From contig JAGMUV010000001.1 in NCBI GenBank assembly GCA_020744425.1, positions 1,426,001-1,490,000 of the forward strand: DNA of 64,000 nt, in the 5' to 3' direction. Numbering within the stretch: position 1 is the first letter of the stretch; each line of letters begins with the position of its first letter. The DNA comes from Dactylonectria macrodidyma (lineage: Eukaryota; Ascomycota; Sordariomycetes; Hypocreales; Nectriaceae). The position numbers were made by a program, and so were the translations under genes. Shown piece by piece: positions 34,765 through 45,511 of this stretch. The notes under the pieces are model-generated. The model searched no databases and was not told the origin of the DNA. It was given only the letters and a program-made list of their open reading frames with translations.

Positions 34765-35916
34765 TCATCCGTCCAATGCCTTGTTCTCATCGCGGATGAT
34801 CTTGACATGGCGTTCGTAAAAGTGAAGCATCTGTTGTTTTGTTAGCAACCGAAGGGTTAGACCACGAACCACAGCGCCCCCTTCTAAGTCGTATACCTTC
34901 TGTGGACACTTTTTGTAAATGATATGCGTTTCGTGCTTGGTCTTCTGGCCGTTCTTCCAGATGAGATACACGATCAGTTTCCCACTGCCCTCATCCTCGC
35001 AGGCGTCAATCGTTTCAATGTCGTCTTCCCAGGAGCCTGCAGGAGGGCTCCACTTCTTGACTGTCGCAGGGGGAGTTGTTTCGGCGGGATGAACTCCGTT
35101 ACGCCTTGATCGCTTTGTCGTCGTGTTGTTCGGGGTGCCGCCGTTTGTTGGTCGTCGGCGCTTCTTGGTCTTGGCGGCTTTGGCGGTTTCGTCTAATATT
35201 GCTTCTCTTCCGCCAACTTGGTCAAAATATAAATCGAGAATTTCCTGAGCAGATTCCCTTAATAACGAGCACTAGTTAGCGGGAAGTAAGTTGGAAGAAC
35301 AGTTGATGGCACGCACTTGAGATTCTCCTCAGGCTCCCACGTCATGTCCTTTGGCTTATCGTAACCTTCCCACTTAACCTGGAACTTGATACTTCCCTGA
35401 GTAAAATTAGTTATACGCTTCACAAGGTCGAATGCAGTATCCTCACATCTTCGCTTACGAGGTGGTTCTTGATCGACTCGACTATGAACCTGTGGCCATT
35501 AGTAAGAACGGCCAATATGTTCTCAACCTGACAGACGTACACATCCTCATCAAGATCCTCGTCACCCTCATCATCTTCGTCCCCCTCGCCCGCGGAATCG
35601 CCTTTGATATCTTCAACTTCGTCCATATTCGTGTCGGAGACTGGATCGATGGGCGCGGTTGACGCGACCTTCTGTGTCGGCCGAGTGATTGGGGCCGCAA
35701 TCTCGGATTGGTCCGACGATTCGTCGTCGCTAAGTGCTGCAAGCCGTTTAGCTCTTGACGTAGACTATCTGCGATGCGCGCAGAAGAGGAGGGGAAGCTA
35801 TTCGGAGCGAAGGCGCGACACACTATGAGGTTATGTATGCGACAAACACGAGACAAACACGCAACAATACGAGCGGCCATGGAATGGGCGGAGATGAATC
35901 ACTTACCAGGAGGCAT
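34765..35916 (-). CDS. HP1: Heterochromatin protein 1 (chromodomain and chromoshadow domain)
   Basis: Reader of H3K9 methylation; in Neurospora the homologue HPO recruits the DIM-2 DNA methyltransferase, and in Aspergillus HepA silences clusters. Exons are 35916-35907, 35751-35541, 35489-35447, 35396-35317, 35257-34897 and 34830-34765, totalling 771 nt, or 256 residues. The first exon is only 10 nt (ATGCCTCCTG) and exon 3 only 43 nt. An acidic stretch (EGDEDDEGDEDLDEDV) precedes the chromodomain (about 74-125: VFIVESI, FQVKWEGYDKPKDMTWEPEENL). Aromatic-cage positions are Phe75, Trp97 and Tyr100. A basic hinge (KKRRRPTNGG, KRSRRNG) follows. The chromoshadow domain runs from Trp191 (WEDDIETIDACED, LIVYLIWKNGQKTKHE) to the C-terminus. 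Confidence 0.93.
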
Positions 35917-38843
35917 TCTGAGGGCTTGTACGACCGTTTAGAGCGATACCGTGTTTGCGTGCAGGAAGATGAGCTGTGAACCTGTCGTTACTCGGTTTGG
36001 CGACTGGGAACGAGGCAAAGTTACGTCTCTCAAAACATTGATACGCGCATAGGGTTCCAAGGTGGCTACTTGCATAGGGCGATTTGCTCAATCCACGCTA
36101 ATCTGGAGGAGGGGCTGAACGTGGCGCATGTGTGGCGCAGCTCACGTGACCATTGTCTCATCAAGGTAATTGACTTCGCCAAGCTTGGACGCTCCATAGC
36201 TCTCAGTGAGTCTCTTGAGTCCTGACAAGTCTCACAGTATTGTTTTGTTTCTTGACACTCCATGATCCCATAACTCAGTTGATGCGCATTATCTCAGTTG
36301 TCTTTTCATAATTAGCTCAATATGAATCTCTCCTCTTTTAGGGTTGCCGTTCTCAAGATATACGTCAAAGCTGCAGCAACAGAAAGCAAACCTCGTACTC
36401 CATCGGCATGGATAGCAGTATGCTTGAACGATCGGCCTGTACTTCAATCGCTGCCAAAGCAGTTCCGTGGAGACGCCTTCAGGACCGTAAGCTTGGTGTC
36501 CCTGAGCCGCTGGTGATTCTGCCGGCGTGGCAAAAGCAGTACTTCGTAAGCCACACGTTGGTCTGCTAAATTGGCAGACTGTGACTGACGCCGGAAATGT
36601 AAGTGATTTTCAGGCTGTTCTAAGCATTAGGCTACTTGCCCATACGACGATCCAAACATCGACAAATGTCAATGGATAGTGGCCAGGGGAATAGCGCCAA
36701 CAATTGCTGGCAGGTGGCTCCTCGATGCCTTGCCTCCCTAGGTTTAGTTGCCGTATCCGCGTAACCCCTAATGGGCGCCTTTTGCGGCTTTGTTCAGGGG
36801 TAGAGAGGGTCAATGTTCGCCTGGAGCCCACCTCTCATCGACTGGGGCCAGTGATGCTGGTATGAGAGGCTACTGCAATAGCTTGCCATCTCTGTCGTAG
36901 ACTGCCAGGGAGTGAGAGAGTTCATTTCTCGAGCTGTTCTTAAACAAGATGGCGTCCCCGGATGGAAGGATAAGGGCTGAAGACATTACGCGTGAGGGAT
37001 TTCAGCTGCAGCATGTAATAAAGGAATACGGCGACTTGTTCTGCAGTGGTAAAGGGGTAGGCAAGCTTCACCGTGTCTCGGACAAGGATGTCGTAGGTTG
37101 GCGACCGCGTGGTCGGTGCCACCCATGCAAGCCAATCCAGAGAGCTTAGCGCTGTGAGACTGCCGATGCCTGCGTCCTGTGATTGCTGGCCCTACAGGGG
37201 CCGGCTGGGCCCTGTTGTCTCCCGTCCGCCCGACCTTGAGGCCGGGTTGGACGAGTGTTGTTGCGACTTGGAGCCTTGCAGTGAGGTTGTGCCTCTGTCT
37301 GTGTGGGAAGGGAAGTAGACAACGTCTTCCGGGTGCGTTGGGGTAAATCTCCTACGTCTCTGAGTGGACGGAAGCTGCTGACAGGAGGCGAAAAGGAGGC
37401 CGGACTGAACGCCATGCAGAAGTTGAATTAGACGCAAACAAAATGGCAAGGTAACGTCCAGAGGTCTGCATGTGAGATGCAGACCCAACAGGTGGACTTT
37501 TGAAGACGAGCCAATCATGGGTCGGGACGCCACCGACACGGCATTGATGATGGCAGCACCGACGTGTCTTGCTGGCAAGCCTTCGGCAGGTTGCGTTGTC
37601 GTATTGGGACCTGTGGTCAATAGGCCGTAGCTATTGGATGATACGACATTGCGAATGACGAGTTACAAAGCGATCGCCACAGTCTTGGGTTTGGGGAGAG
37701 GGGAGAGAGAGAGTAGAGAGAGTAGAGGCCCCAACAATGCCACTGGCCGAAGAACTTGCCTTTGGTTGGTGGGCAGTCCCTCGGTCAGTGGTAGTCTCTC
37801 ACGTACTTGCCTGAAAGCCTCGCATCTAGGGCGTCTATCGTAGGTATCCATCCACCCATCCCATTCCCATTCAGCCATTCCACCCGCCGTCCTTGTCCTT
37901 GGACCTTGGACCTTGGCTGAGCGCTTGGCCGCGAGCCGCAAGTGCCGACTCCGACTTCTCGCCAACCCTGTCAACGCTGCACACGTGCCCCAGCAAGGGG
38001 AGTTGCGCCCAAAGACGACGCTCCCTCCTCCTCCGTCAGTGCATGCGGGCAGTGACAGCTCGTCGCATCGATCGATTCTGGTCCCCGTCTTCCCCCCAGA
38101 AGGCTCCCGATGGATGTGCCCAGCAGAGAGCATTGACGTGCAAGAGAGGCCTAAGGGCGCTAGGACGGCCTCTCGAGAGCGGCCGATCAGCGCTAAGCGA
38201 GAGGCGGGAGGAGACGCCCAGGGCAGCGGCCATGGGCTGGGAGGGACGGGATGGTGGGAAATCAGTCAACTCAGTGGGCACAATGGACGCTTCTCCAACG
38301 GGAAGGCCCCTAAAGCCCAGGGATCTGTTGGTGCTAGCGGCGCCAATCTGGGGGTCCTTGGAGGGGGCCACCGGGGCTACTGGGGACTTGCTGGGGCGCT
38401 TCGGGGGGGCCAGCTCTCGGGGGGAACTTTGTTGGATCCGCCCCTGAACGGAGGCTTTATTTAAAAAAAAATAATAATTAAACCCAGTGATACTGGATGG
38501 GTTCCCGGTTCCCCTTACTACTACATAGTATTACTCAATACCCTCTTCTGTCCCGGAGCGAACGTCTACTCTGACCTGTGTCCTTCTCTTCTTCGTCCGT
38601 TGTCCCGGTTTTCCCTTGCTGGGTAGCTCACCTTTGTCCATTCACCTGTGCTTTTGGAGGTCTCGGCCCCGACACCTTCGTTTACCACTTCTTCGTCGCT
38701 CGCTCCCTATGATTTTCGGCTCTTCTGCTCCCCAACAGGAGCTGTTCTCCTAACCCACTGTGCCTTATCTCCTGTAGCCGTGAGGCACCCACACTCGTTT
38801 TTACTTCATCCGTCATCCCGTCGCCTCGAGACGATCCTGTATA
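35917..38843. other. Intergenic between divergent HP1 and the polyQ protein gene
   Basis: The gap of 2.9 kb holds both promoters. A G-rich run (about 38340-38425, many GGGG) is followed by an A9 and AT stretch (38462-38480) upstream of the polyQ gene. Long plus-strand frames at 37893-38464 overlap each other in two frames and have no protein-like features, so they are taken as compositional. Confidence 0.45.
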
Positions 38844-40919
38844 ATGTCCGAAACCAACGCCCAGTCTGCGGACTCGACTACGCCCAAGGGCAGTGTCCCT
38901 AAGGACAAAAACTGCCCCTACTGCGGGCAAGCCTTCACCTCGTCTTCACTTGGCCGCCACCTCGACCTGTACATCAAAGAAAAGAATCCCAAGGCCCCAG
39001 ATGGCATCCACGATGTCGATGCTATTAGGAAGCTCCGAGGCGGCATCACAAGACGCCTAGTTCGAGGCTCGCTCGGCGGCAGGCGAGAGAGCTCAACCCC
39101 TATCGGCACGCCCCAAGCTTCAGAAAAGAGGGATGCTGTCGTCCAAACCAGAGATAGATACCCGTCCCCGGTAACCTCCAAGGGTGGTCAGTTCGCGGTC
39201 GAGTCTTCCTTCAAGTTCCCCTTCCAGCCGACCTGGGAAGCAACGGGTGTCATCAATGACATCCCGCAAAGGGGCAGTTGGGATGGCGATGCCACACCCG
39301 AACCAATGAGGCGCCCAGGCATGCAGCGAGCCGTGAGCAAGCAAGCTGTTCAGAAAGCTCAGTTTGACGTGAAGCACAAGCTGACTGACGCCATGGATAC
39401 CGCCCGTGCAGCCGAGTTGGCATTGCGGGAACTGCTGTCCTCGTGGAAAGCGGCCAGGTTCGCGTTCCCGCTTCTGACTGCTGTAGACGATAGCTAACCC
39501 AATGGCAGATTGCAACTTGATATCAACTCGATGCCCTTCGACTTCGACCCCCTATCTCTTGACTTTCCCGCCCTGACGCTCCAATGCCTCCAACCACCAC
39601 CGACGCTCTTCTCCTCGACCCAACACCCCACTTCGACCTCTTGGTCTGTTCAATCCCCGGGGCAGCGCGAATTCGATGCCCTCCGATCGTATTTTCAGTC
39701 AGAATTCCGGACCTGGAAGCTGACCTGCACCTCGGCAACTGCTTCTGCTGTGGAAGAATCGACACATCCTCCTAACATGGGCCCGTATCGTGACGCAGGC
39801 GAAGCAGTTCGAAATGCAGAAAAGACTGCTGAGCACCTCGAAGCGCAAGTTGACGAGCATCTACAGTCAGCATACACAGTCTGGGAATCGTTGTCTGTTC
39901 AACGTCAACAAGAACTCTGGATTTTGGAGTTGGCAAGGGGCGTTGGCAGAAAACACAAGGAGACAGAAAAAATGAAGCAAGAACAGCATAGACTGAAACA
40001 GGACAACGCCAACCTCAAGTCCCAAATCGAGCAGCTGAGTCAATTGCAACAACCCCGAGAGTTCAAGATTTCGCAGCCAATGAATGTGCCCATGGAACGA
40101 GAGGTCCTGAACGTACTACTCGAGCGAGGTGTCAGGAGTGGACAAAGTTTGGGCGCCGGCTTGGGGGATCCTCGACTCGAATTGAGCGCAATCGTGTCAA
40201 AGTCAATTGAGCGCTGGAAGAACGTCATCATATCTACTCGTGCTAGCACTGCCGGCATGAATGCCCAAAGGTCACTAGATCAAACGGCACAACCAGCTGC
40301 AGGAGCCGCCGTTAACGGAAATGCTCTGGCTACTCCCCAGGTGCAAGTTGCTGCACCCGCTACGCCTCAGGTGCAAACTCCTCAGCCGCCAGCACAACCA
40401 CAACAGCAATCACAGCCAGCGCAGCAGCAGAAACAACAGAAACAGAAACAGCAAAAGCAGCAACAACAACAACAGCAGCAGCAACCGCCACCGCAGCTTA
40501 AACGGCTATCAACAACGAGCACGAATGGTGGCATGAGTGAAGATAGCGCAGGCTCTACCACCACGACTGCTCCGCCTTCAGTCGAAGAAACGAGCGACCA
40601 GGACGCTGACGCTGAGATGGAGGATGATGACAGCTTTGCGATAATGAACCCTTCACCTGTCAAACCTCCCCCTCCGCCTATGCAGCAGCAGGCCACGCTC
40701 GAGGTTCCCCGGACTCGAAAGCCCATTCAACAACGGCCCAACCCGGACCCTCGATTTATGATGGCGAATGGCAATGGTAGTCCTGCGGCAAGAGCGGCGA
40801 TTGCCATGAGCCGATCAATGCCCAACATGAATATGGCAATGCAAAACGGTGCAATGCACGGAGGAGATCTGGGCATGGCTATGCAAGGAGTTCGGGGGGA
40901 TCCCATGTATATGGAATAG
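38844..40919 (+). CDS. Unknown fungal protein: N-terminal zinc-finger-like motif, coiled coil and polyQ
   Basis: Exons are 38844-39457 and 39509-40919, giving 674 residues; the join reads ...SWKAAR|LQLDINSM. The donor is GTTCGC, a weak site, but the frame demands it. Residues about 25-42 have a CPYCGQAFTSSSLGRHLDLYI motif that resembles a C2HC/C2H2 finger. The middle has helical, charged segments (AGEAVRNAEKTAEHLEAQVD; KHKETEKMKQEQHRLKQDNA) that look like coiled coils. A Gln-rich, Pro-rich part is encoded at about 40390-40495 with CAA/CAG runs. After it come an acidic SDQDADAEMEDDD segment and a Met/Asn/Gly-rich tail. I do not recognise the family. The architecture suggests a nuclear or scaffolding protein, which is inference. 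Confidence 0.8.
40390..40495 (+). repeat. CAA/CAG low-complexity run encoding polyglutamine
   Basis: Mixed CAA, CAG and AAA/CAA codons encode Q-rich sequence with interspersed Lys and Pro inside the unknown coiled-coil protein. The mixed codons would make it more stable than a pure CAG tract. Confidence 0.8.
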
Positions 40920-41122
40920 ATACGGATGTGGTGCCATGTTTGAAAAACCTCCGTCGAGGGGTGGAGTGACTGCTTGGAGGGCCGATAAGGATATCATAAT
41001 GACCAAGAACTCACAGAGCGTAGTTTGGCTTGCTCATGATGTGTTAATACGAATACTTTGTACATTTGCAGCAGACCTTTGCTATGAAGCTCTAGTTCTG
41101 GTATTCAGCGTCGGCTGGTACC

Positions 41123-41129
41123 TGAGTCA
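41123..41129. promoter_or_regulatory. Gcn4/CPC-1 box (TGAGTCA), LysRS promoter
   Basis: TGAGTCA lies about 226 bp upstream of the LysRS ATG, in opposite orientation to a second copy 46 bp downstream. Fungal tRNA synthetase genes are known general-control targets. Confidence 0.5.
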
Positions 41130-41168
41130 TACAGTGGATGAGTGTTGGCCGACGCGGTTTGGAGGGGC

Positions 41169-41175
41169 TGACTCA
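41169..41175. promoter_or_regulatory. Gcn4/CPC-1 box (TGACTCA), LysRS promoter
   Basis: Perfect TGACTCA lies about 180 bp upstream of the LysRS ATG. It overlaps the left end of the 41174-41223 hairpin by two bases. Confidence 0.55.
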
Positions 41176-41223
41176 CAGGGCCGCGGGGTAAAAGTCTTAA
41201 ATTTTGCCCCTCAGTGCCCTGTG
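41174..41223. repeat. Strong two-part inverted repeat upstream of LysRS
   Basis: The outer arm CACAGGGC (41174-41181) pairs with GCCCTGTG (41216-41223), 8 bp. The inner arm GGGGTAAAA (41085+100 to 41193, i.e. 41185-41193) pairs with TTTTGCCCC (41202-41210), 9 bp with one T-G (U-G in RNA). The 8-nt loop is GTCTTAAA, and the internal loop is 3/5 nt. It ends 131 bp before the LysRS ATG. Whether it is transcribed is unknown; it could act as DNA or as a leader RNA structure. Confidence 0.7.
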
Positions 41224-41354
41224 TATCTTTCCACAATAATAACTAGGTTTTGTCACCGAACGGATTTCGCGACTCGACAGCACTCGGGCTTTTCTTGTTG
41301 AGCTTTCATTTACTACCGAATACCCAAAAGCTAGTCGGCACGCAATACGCAAGC

Positions 41355-43287
41355 ATGGCTGACGCCGCTGCCCCTCCCACCGAGCAGGTCGCCAACCTGC
41401 ACCTCGACGAGGTGACGGGTGAGCGCGTGTCCAAGACGGAGCTGAAGAAGCGCCAGAAGGCCCGCCAGAAGGAGGAAGAGAAGAAGCAGAAGGCTGCTGC
41501 TCGACCTGCCGCTGCCTCCAAGAAGCCCGTCAGTGGCGAGGCGTCCGAGAAGGACCTCACCCCGAACCAGTACTTCGAGATCCGATCGCGGACCGTCAAC
41601 AAGCTCCGCGAGACCAAGAGCCCGAACCCATACCCCCACAAGTTCAACGTCACCTACGACCTGCGCAAGTTCGTCGATGAGTACAGCTACCTCAAGTCTG
41701 GTGAGCATGCCAAGGACAAGATCATCCAGATCGGTGCCCGAATCCATGGCAAGCGATCTTCCGGCTCCAAGCTCGCCTTCTACGATGTGCGAACAGAGGG
41801 TGTTAAGGTCCAGGTCATGTGCCAGGCCCAAGAGGTCCGAGAGGGTGCTCCGTCTTTCGATGCTCAACACGAGAATATTCGCCGAGGTGATATCATTGGT
41901 ATCATTGGCTACCCTGGCAGGTTGGTGGACTAGCGGCCTAATTGGGGCAACAAAATACTGACTGACTGGAATAGAACCGCTCCTAAGACTAAGCTTGAGA
42001 AGGGTGAGGAAGGCGAGCTGTCAATTTTCGCGACTGAGATTGTTCTCTTGACGCCCTGCCTTCATGCCCTGCCCGACGACCACTACGGCTTCAAGGATCT
42101 CGAGCAACGCTTCCGCAAGCGCTACCTGGATCTTATTTGCAACGAGAAGTCGCGCAACGTCTTCCTTACCCGATCTAAGATGATCACCTGGATCCGCCGA
42201 TACTTCGACGAGCGAGACTTCGTCGAGGTTGAGACGCCAATGATGAACCAGATTGCCGGTGGCGCTACGGCCAAGCCTTTCACTACCCATCACAACGAGT
42301 ATGACATGCAGATGTTCATGCGAGTCGCTCCCGAGCTGTACCTCAAGATGCTGGTCGTTGGTGGCCTGAACCGAGTGTATGAGATTGGACGTCAGTTCCG
42401 AAACGAGGGCGCCGATCTCACCCACAACCCTGAGTTCACCACCATTGAGTTTTACGAGGCGTATGCCGACGTTCACGATCTGATGAACACCACCGAGGAC
42501 ATGGTTTCCGGACTTGTCAAGTACTTGACTGGCGGATACACAACCACCTTCCACACCCAGAGCGGCGAGACCTACGAGGTCAACTGGGAGAAGCCTTGGC
42601 CTCGTTATGAGATGATCCCTACCCTCGAGGAAGCCACCGGAGAGAAGTTCCCACCCGGCGACCAGCTTCACACTCAGGAGACCAACGACTTCCTCCGAGG
42701 TGTTCTCAAGAAGATGAAGCTCGAGTGCACGCCCCCCCTGACCAACGCCCGAATGATCGACAAGCTGGTCGGCGAGTTCATTGAAGAGAAGTGTGTCAAC
42801 CCCTCTTTCATCCTCGGACACCCCCAGGTCATGAGTCCTCTTGCCAAGTACCACCGTGACACCCCCGGTCTCTGCGAGCGATTCGAGGCCTTTGTTTGCA
42901 AGAAGGAGATTGCGAACGCCTACACCGAGTTGAACGACCCCTTCGACCAGCGCCTTCGCTTCGAGGAGCAGGCTCGCCAGAAGGATCAGGGTGACGACGA
43001 GGCCCAGCTCATCGACGAGAACTTCTGCACTTCACTCGAGTACGGCCTGCCCCCTACCGGCGGTTGGGGTATGGGTATTGACCGCATGGTCATGTTCTTG
43101 ACCGACAACTACACCATTCGTGAGGTTCTAGCTTTCCCTTTCATGAAGGACGACGTTACGGAAAAGAAGGAGAAGCTGGCGGCTGAGGAAGTTGGCATTG
43201 AGCCCCTCCCCGTCGAGGGTATTCGTAAGTTTCATATGTGAATCCTTGTGTAGCTCATGCTAACATTGTCTGTCAGCTCACAAGTAA
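41355..43287 (+). CDS. KRS1: Lysyl-tRNA synthetase, cytosolic
   Basis: Class IIb synthetase charging tRNA-Lys. Exons are 41355-41920, 41975-43224 and 43277-43287, giving 608 residues (yeast Krs1 is about 590). The last exon has only 11 nt and encodes the end ...GIPHK. The N-terminal extension is Lys/Glu-rich ([18 protein letters not shown]), a tRNA-binding helix found in eukaryotic LysRS. The OB-fold anticodon-binding domain contains [21 protein letters not shown]. The catalytic core has [31 protein letters not shown] (motif 1), [20 protein letters not shown] (motif 2) and [19 protein letters not shown] (motif 3). No mitochondrial presequence is seen. The gene is convergent with COX15, 310 bp away. 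Confidence 0.97.
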
Positions 43288-43597
43288 AGATGCGGTGTGC
43301 TTAGGATGATGAATATTGAGGTCCGGTTAGCTCTTATGAGGTCACGTATGACATCGAACTAGTCGTGGCATCACTTGTGTCCATAAATTCATGACAAGGT
43401 AGTAAAAAAAAGAGAATTTGGTTTAGAAGGCTTGTAAAGTGAAATGCCATCTAGAGCTGAGTGTGTCTTTACATGTTCATCGAACATCGTGCCCATCATG
43501 CCACATCGCTCCCGCCTGTTACTCGGTCTAGTATCATACACCAATTGATAATTTACAGTCGTGCTTGTTCATGTACAATCGCCCCACTATCATGCCA
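43288..43597. other. Convergent 3' intergenic spacer
   Basis: A 310-bp spacer between the 3' ends of LysRS and COX15. It is AT-rich with an A7 run near 43404. No gene. Confidence 0.6.
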
Positions 43598-45080
43598 TTA
43601 CTTGGTCAACTGCTTTACTCGCTGCTCTAATAGGCGCAAAGTGGGCTTGGGAATGTGCAAGCGATGGGCCAGGACGAGGGCCATGGTCAGGCAAGCGAGA
43701 GCACCAGCCTGATGGGCAGCGCCGAGCTGAATTGGAACCATATAGATGAGAGTGCTGATACCCAGGGCAACCTGCATGGTGACGATGTGGAGCAGGCCGG
43801 TAGAACCAGCCTTGGCGTTGGCTGGGAGGAAAGGGAGGACCTTTCGAGTGCGGGCGTAGACGAATAACGAGACAATGGCGCAGAATGTAGAAACGGCCAG
43901 AATTCGGTGGTTCATCTGAACAGTGCTGGGGTTCTCGAGAATGTTGCGCCACCAGAGATCGGAGTGGTCCTCCTTGCGGGAATAGAAGGTATCGAAAAGC
44001 TCATTCTTGGGAGGGAAGATGCCGAGACCCATCTTCGGGAACTCGTTGTAAATGAGGCCGGCATCGAGACCGGCAACCAGACCACCAGACATGGCAGTGA
44101 CGAAAACAAGGGTAGCAACAGCAAAGACAGAGCGTCGGAAGTTGACAAGGCCCGGATGGCTCATGCCTTTGATGGTCTTGAGGGCGGCCTCAGGGTTGGC
44201 GAGCCAGCGATGAGTTCGGAGGACGGTGAGGCCAGAGATGAGCATCCAGGAGTAACAGACAAAGGCGGTCGCAAGATGAGCTGTGAGACGATACTGGGAG
44301 ACGCGGGGGTGGGATCCAGGAGCGAAGAGATCATCCTTGAGACCAGACTTGACCATCCACCAGCCGATGATGCCCTGGAAGCCGATCAAAGCGGAAATAC
44401 CGAGGAGGTTGCCGGCCATCTTGGGAGTGACCTTGCGGCGGGCGATGAAGTACAGCGTGGGAAGAACAAAGGTCATGCCAATGAAGCGGCCCCAGAGGCG
44501 GTGGAACCACTCCATGAAGTAGATCTTCTTGAATTCCTCGAGGTTCATGTGGGGGTTGAGCAGCTTGAACTCGGGTGAGGCACGGTACTTTTCGAACTCA
44601 GATTCCCAGTCGGCCTGGGACATGGGCGGCATGGAGCCGGTGACGGGTCGCCATTCGGTGATACTCAATCTAATTGCTATGTTAGTCTCGATAGATTGTT
44701 CGGGTGTTTTGGCTCAGGCCACTCTACCCAGACTCGGTCAACCTCGTCAGGCCACCGAAAACGACAATACCAAAGACACTGACAGCACTGCCAATGAGCC
44801 AGTATCCAACGCTCTTTGAGGAAGCCTTGGGCCAGGAGCTTTTGGCTGCCTCAGCAACACTTGGAGCGGACCGGGCAGCGACTTGTTCGGAAATACTGGC
44901 TACGGGCTTGGCTATGGCGGCGTCGGCGTAGGAGCGAGATCGGACGACATTGAGGATGCGTGAGGGCATCCCCATGGTGCGCGGGGCCTGGCGGAGGCAT
45001 TGGTTGCAGACGAAGAACTTTGGCGCCGATACCGAGGCCTGGAGGAATAACCTCCGGAACCCGGGGGCGAAGGACGCCAT
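43598..45080 (-). CDS. COX15: COX15, heme A synthase (heme O monooxygenase)
   Basis: Inner-mitochondrial-membrane enzyme that converts heme O to heme A for cytochrome c oxidase. Exons are 45080-44728 and 44669-43598 (58-nt intron), giving 474 residues. The N-terminus is a basic, Ser/Ala-rich mitochondrial presequence (MASFAPGFRRLFLQASVSA). Conserved family blocks are IVVFGGLTRLTESGLSITEW (joined across the intron), FKKIYFMEWFHRLWGRFIG, GFQGIIGWWMVKSGL, VSQYRLTAHLATAF, GGLVAGLDAGLIYNEFP, NPSTVQMNHRILA and LGAAHQAGALACL. The heme-ligand His residues are in EWFH, LTAH, MNH and AAH. About eight membrane segments are visible. The gene is divergent from UTP14 with a 431-bp shared promoter. Confidence 0.97.
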
Positions 45081-45511
45081 GATTGAGGGTGCGGATGCCG
45101 AGCTATGGCAGCGGTGACAGCTACGTTGAAGGAGTAGAGAGGAAGCTCAAGTCATACGAGGCCGACAAATTCAAGTACTTTGCAACATCCGATGGGTCTC
45201 GGCGCTCGCGCTCTCGGAGTTCTTAGTGAGCCTGCCCCTAATTTTTAAGGTCGGCCCTGGAGGGACACTGGAGGTGCGCTGGAATAAGGCACCGTTGATA
45301 GGCGGGTACCCGCTGCGCTGCTCCGCAGGGGTCCCCTCCAAAGCCCACCTCTCACCGCCAAATTTTTTGCACGGCAGAAAAGTGAAAAAAAGTGTCCAGC
45401 CCACCAAGCACCGATTGGCGCAGCTTCAAGTCGGATTTGCGATCTTAGGACGACGACATCGACAATTTGATCCACCATCGCATCCTGAACGTCCGCAGCT
45501 CTTCGTGCAAG
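45081..45511. promoter_or_regulatory. Shared divergent promoter of COX15 and UTP14
   Basis: The 431-bp region contains ATTGG (a CCAAT box on the minus strand) at 45414-45418, a possible HAP-complex site, which would suit COX15. A T6 run flanked by AAA at about 45360 is similar to ribosome-biogenesis RRPE-type elements (weak). A GC-rich patch with short inverted sequences lies at 45300-45340. Confidence 0.45.

Larger units (their letters stand above)
40920..41354. other. Promoter region of LysRS
   Basis: This 435-bp gap holds the 3' UTR of the upstream gene and the LysRS promoter. It contains TGAGTCA at 41123, TGACTCA at 41169 and a strong inverted repeat at 41174-41223, listed separately. 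Confidence 0.6.

Noticed and set aside
36750..36775. GTAACCCCTAATGG, telomere-like word
   Set aside because: A single non-tandem copy; the fungal repeat TTAGGG is not present in series.
37893..38464. Two overlapping plus-strand frames of about 184 codons
   Set aside because: Two frames open at once over the same GC-rich stretch; no domain; typical of composition.
42021..42854. 277-codon minus-strand frame antisense to LysRS
   Set aside because: Exact mirror of a highly biased coding exon; the sense protein is certain.
43907..44578. 223-codon plus-strand frame antisense to COX15
   Set aside because: Shadow of the COX15 exon; composition (Glu/Gly/Val) is that of an antisense frame.
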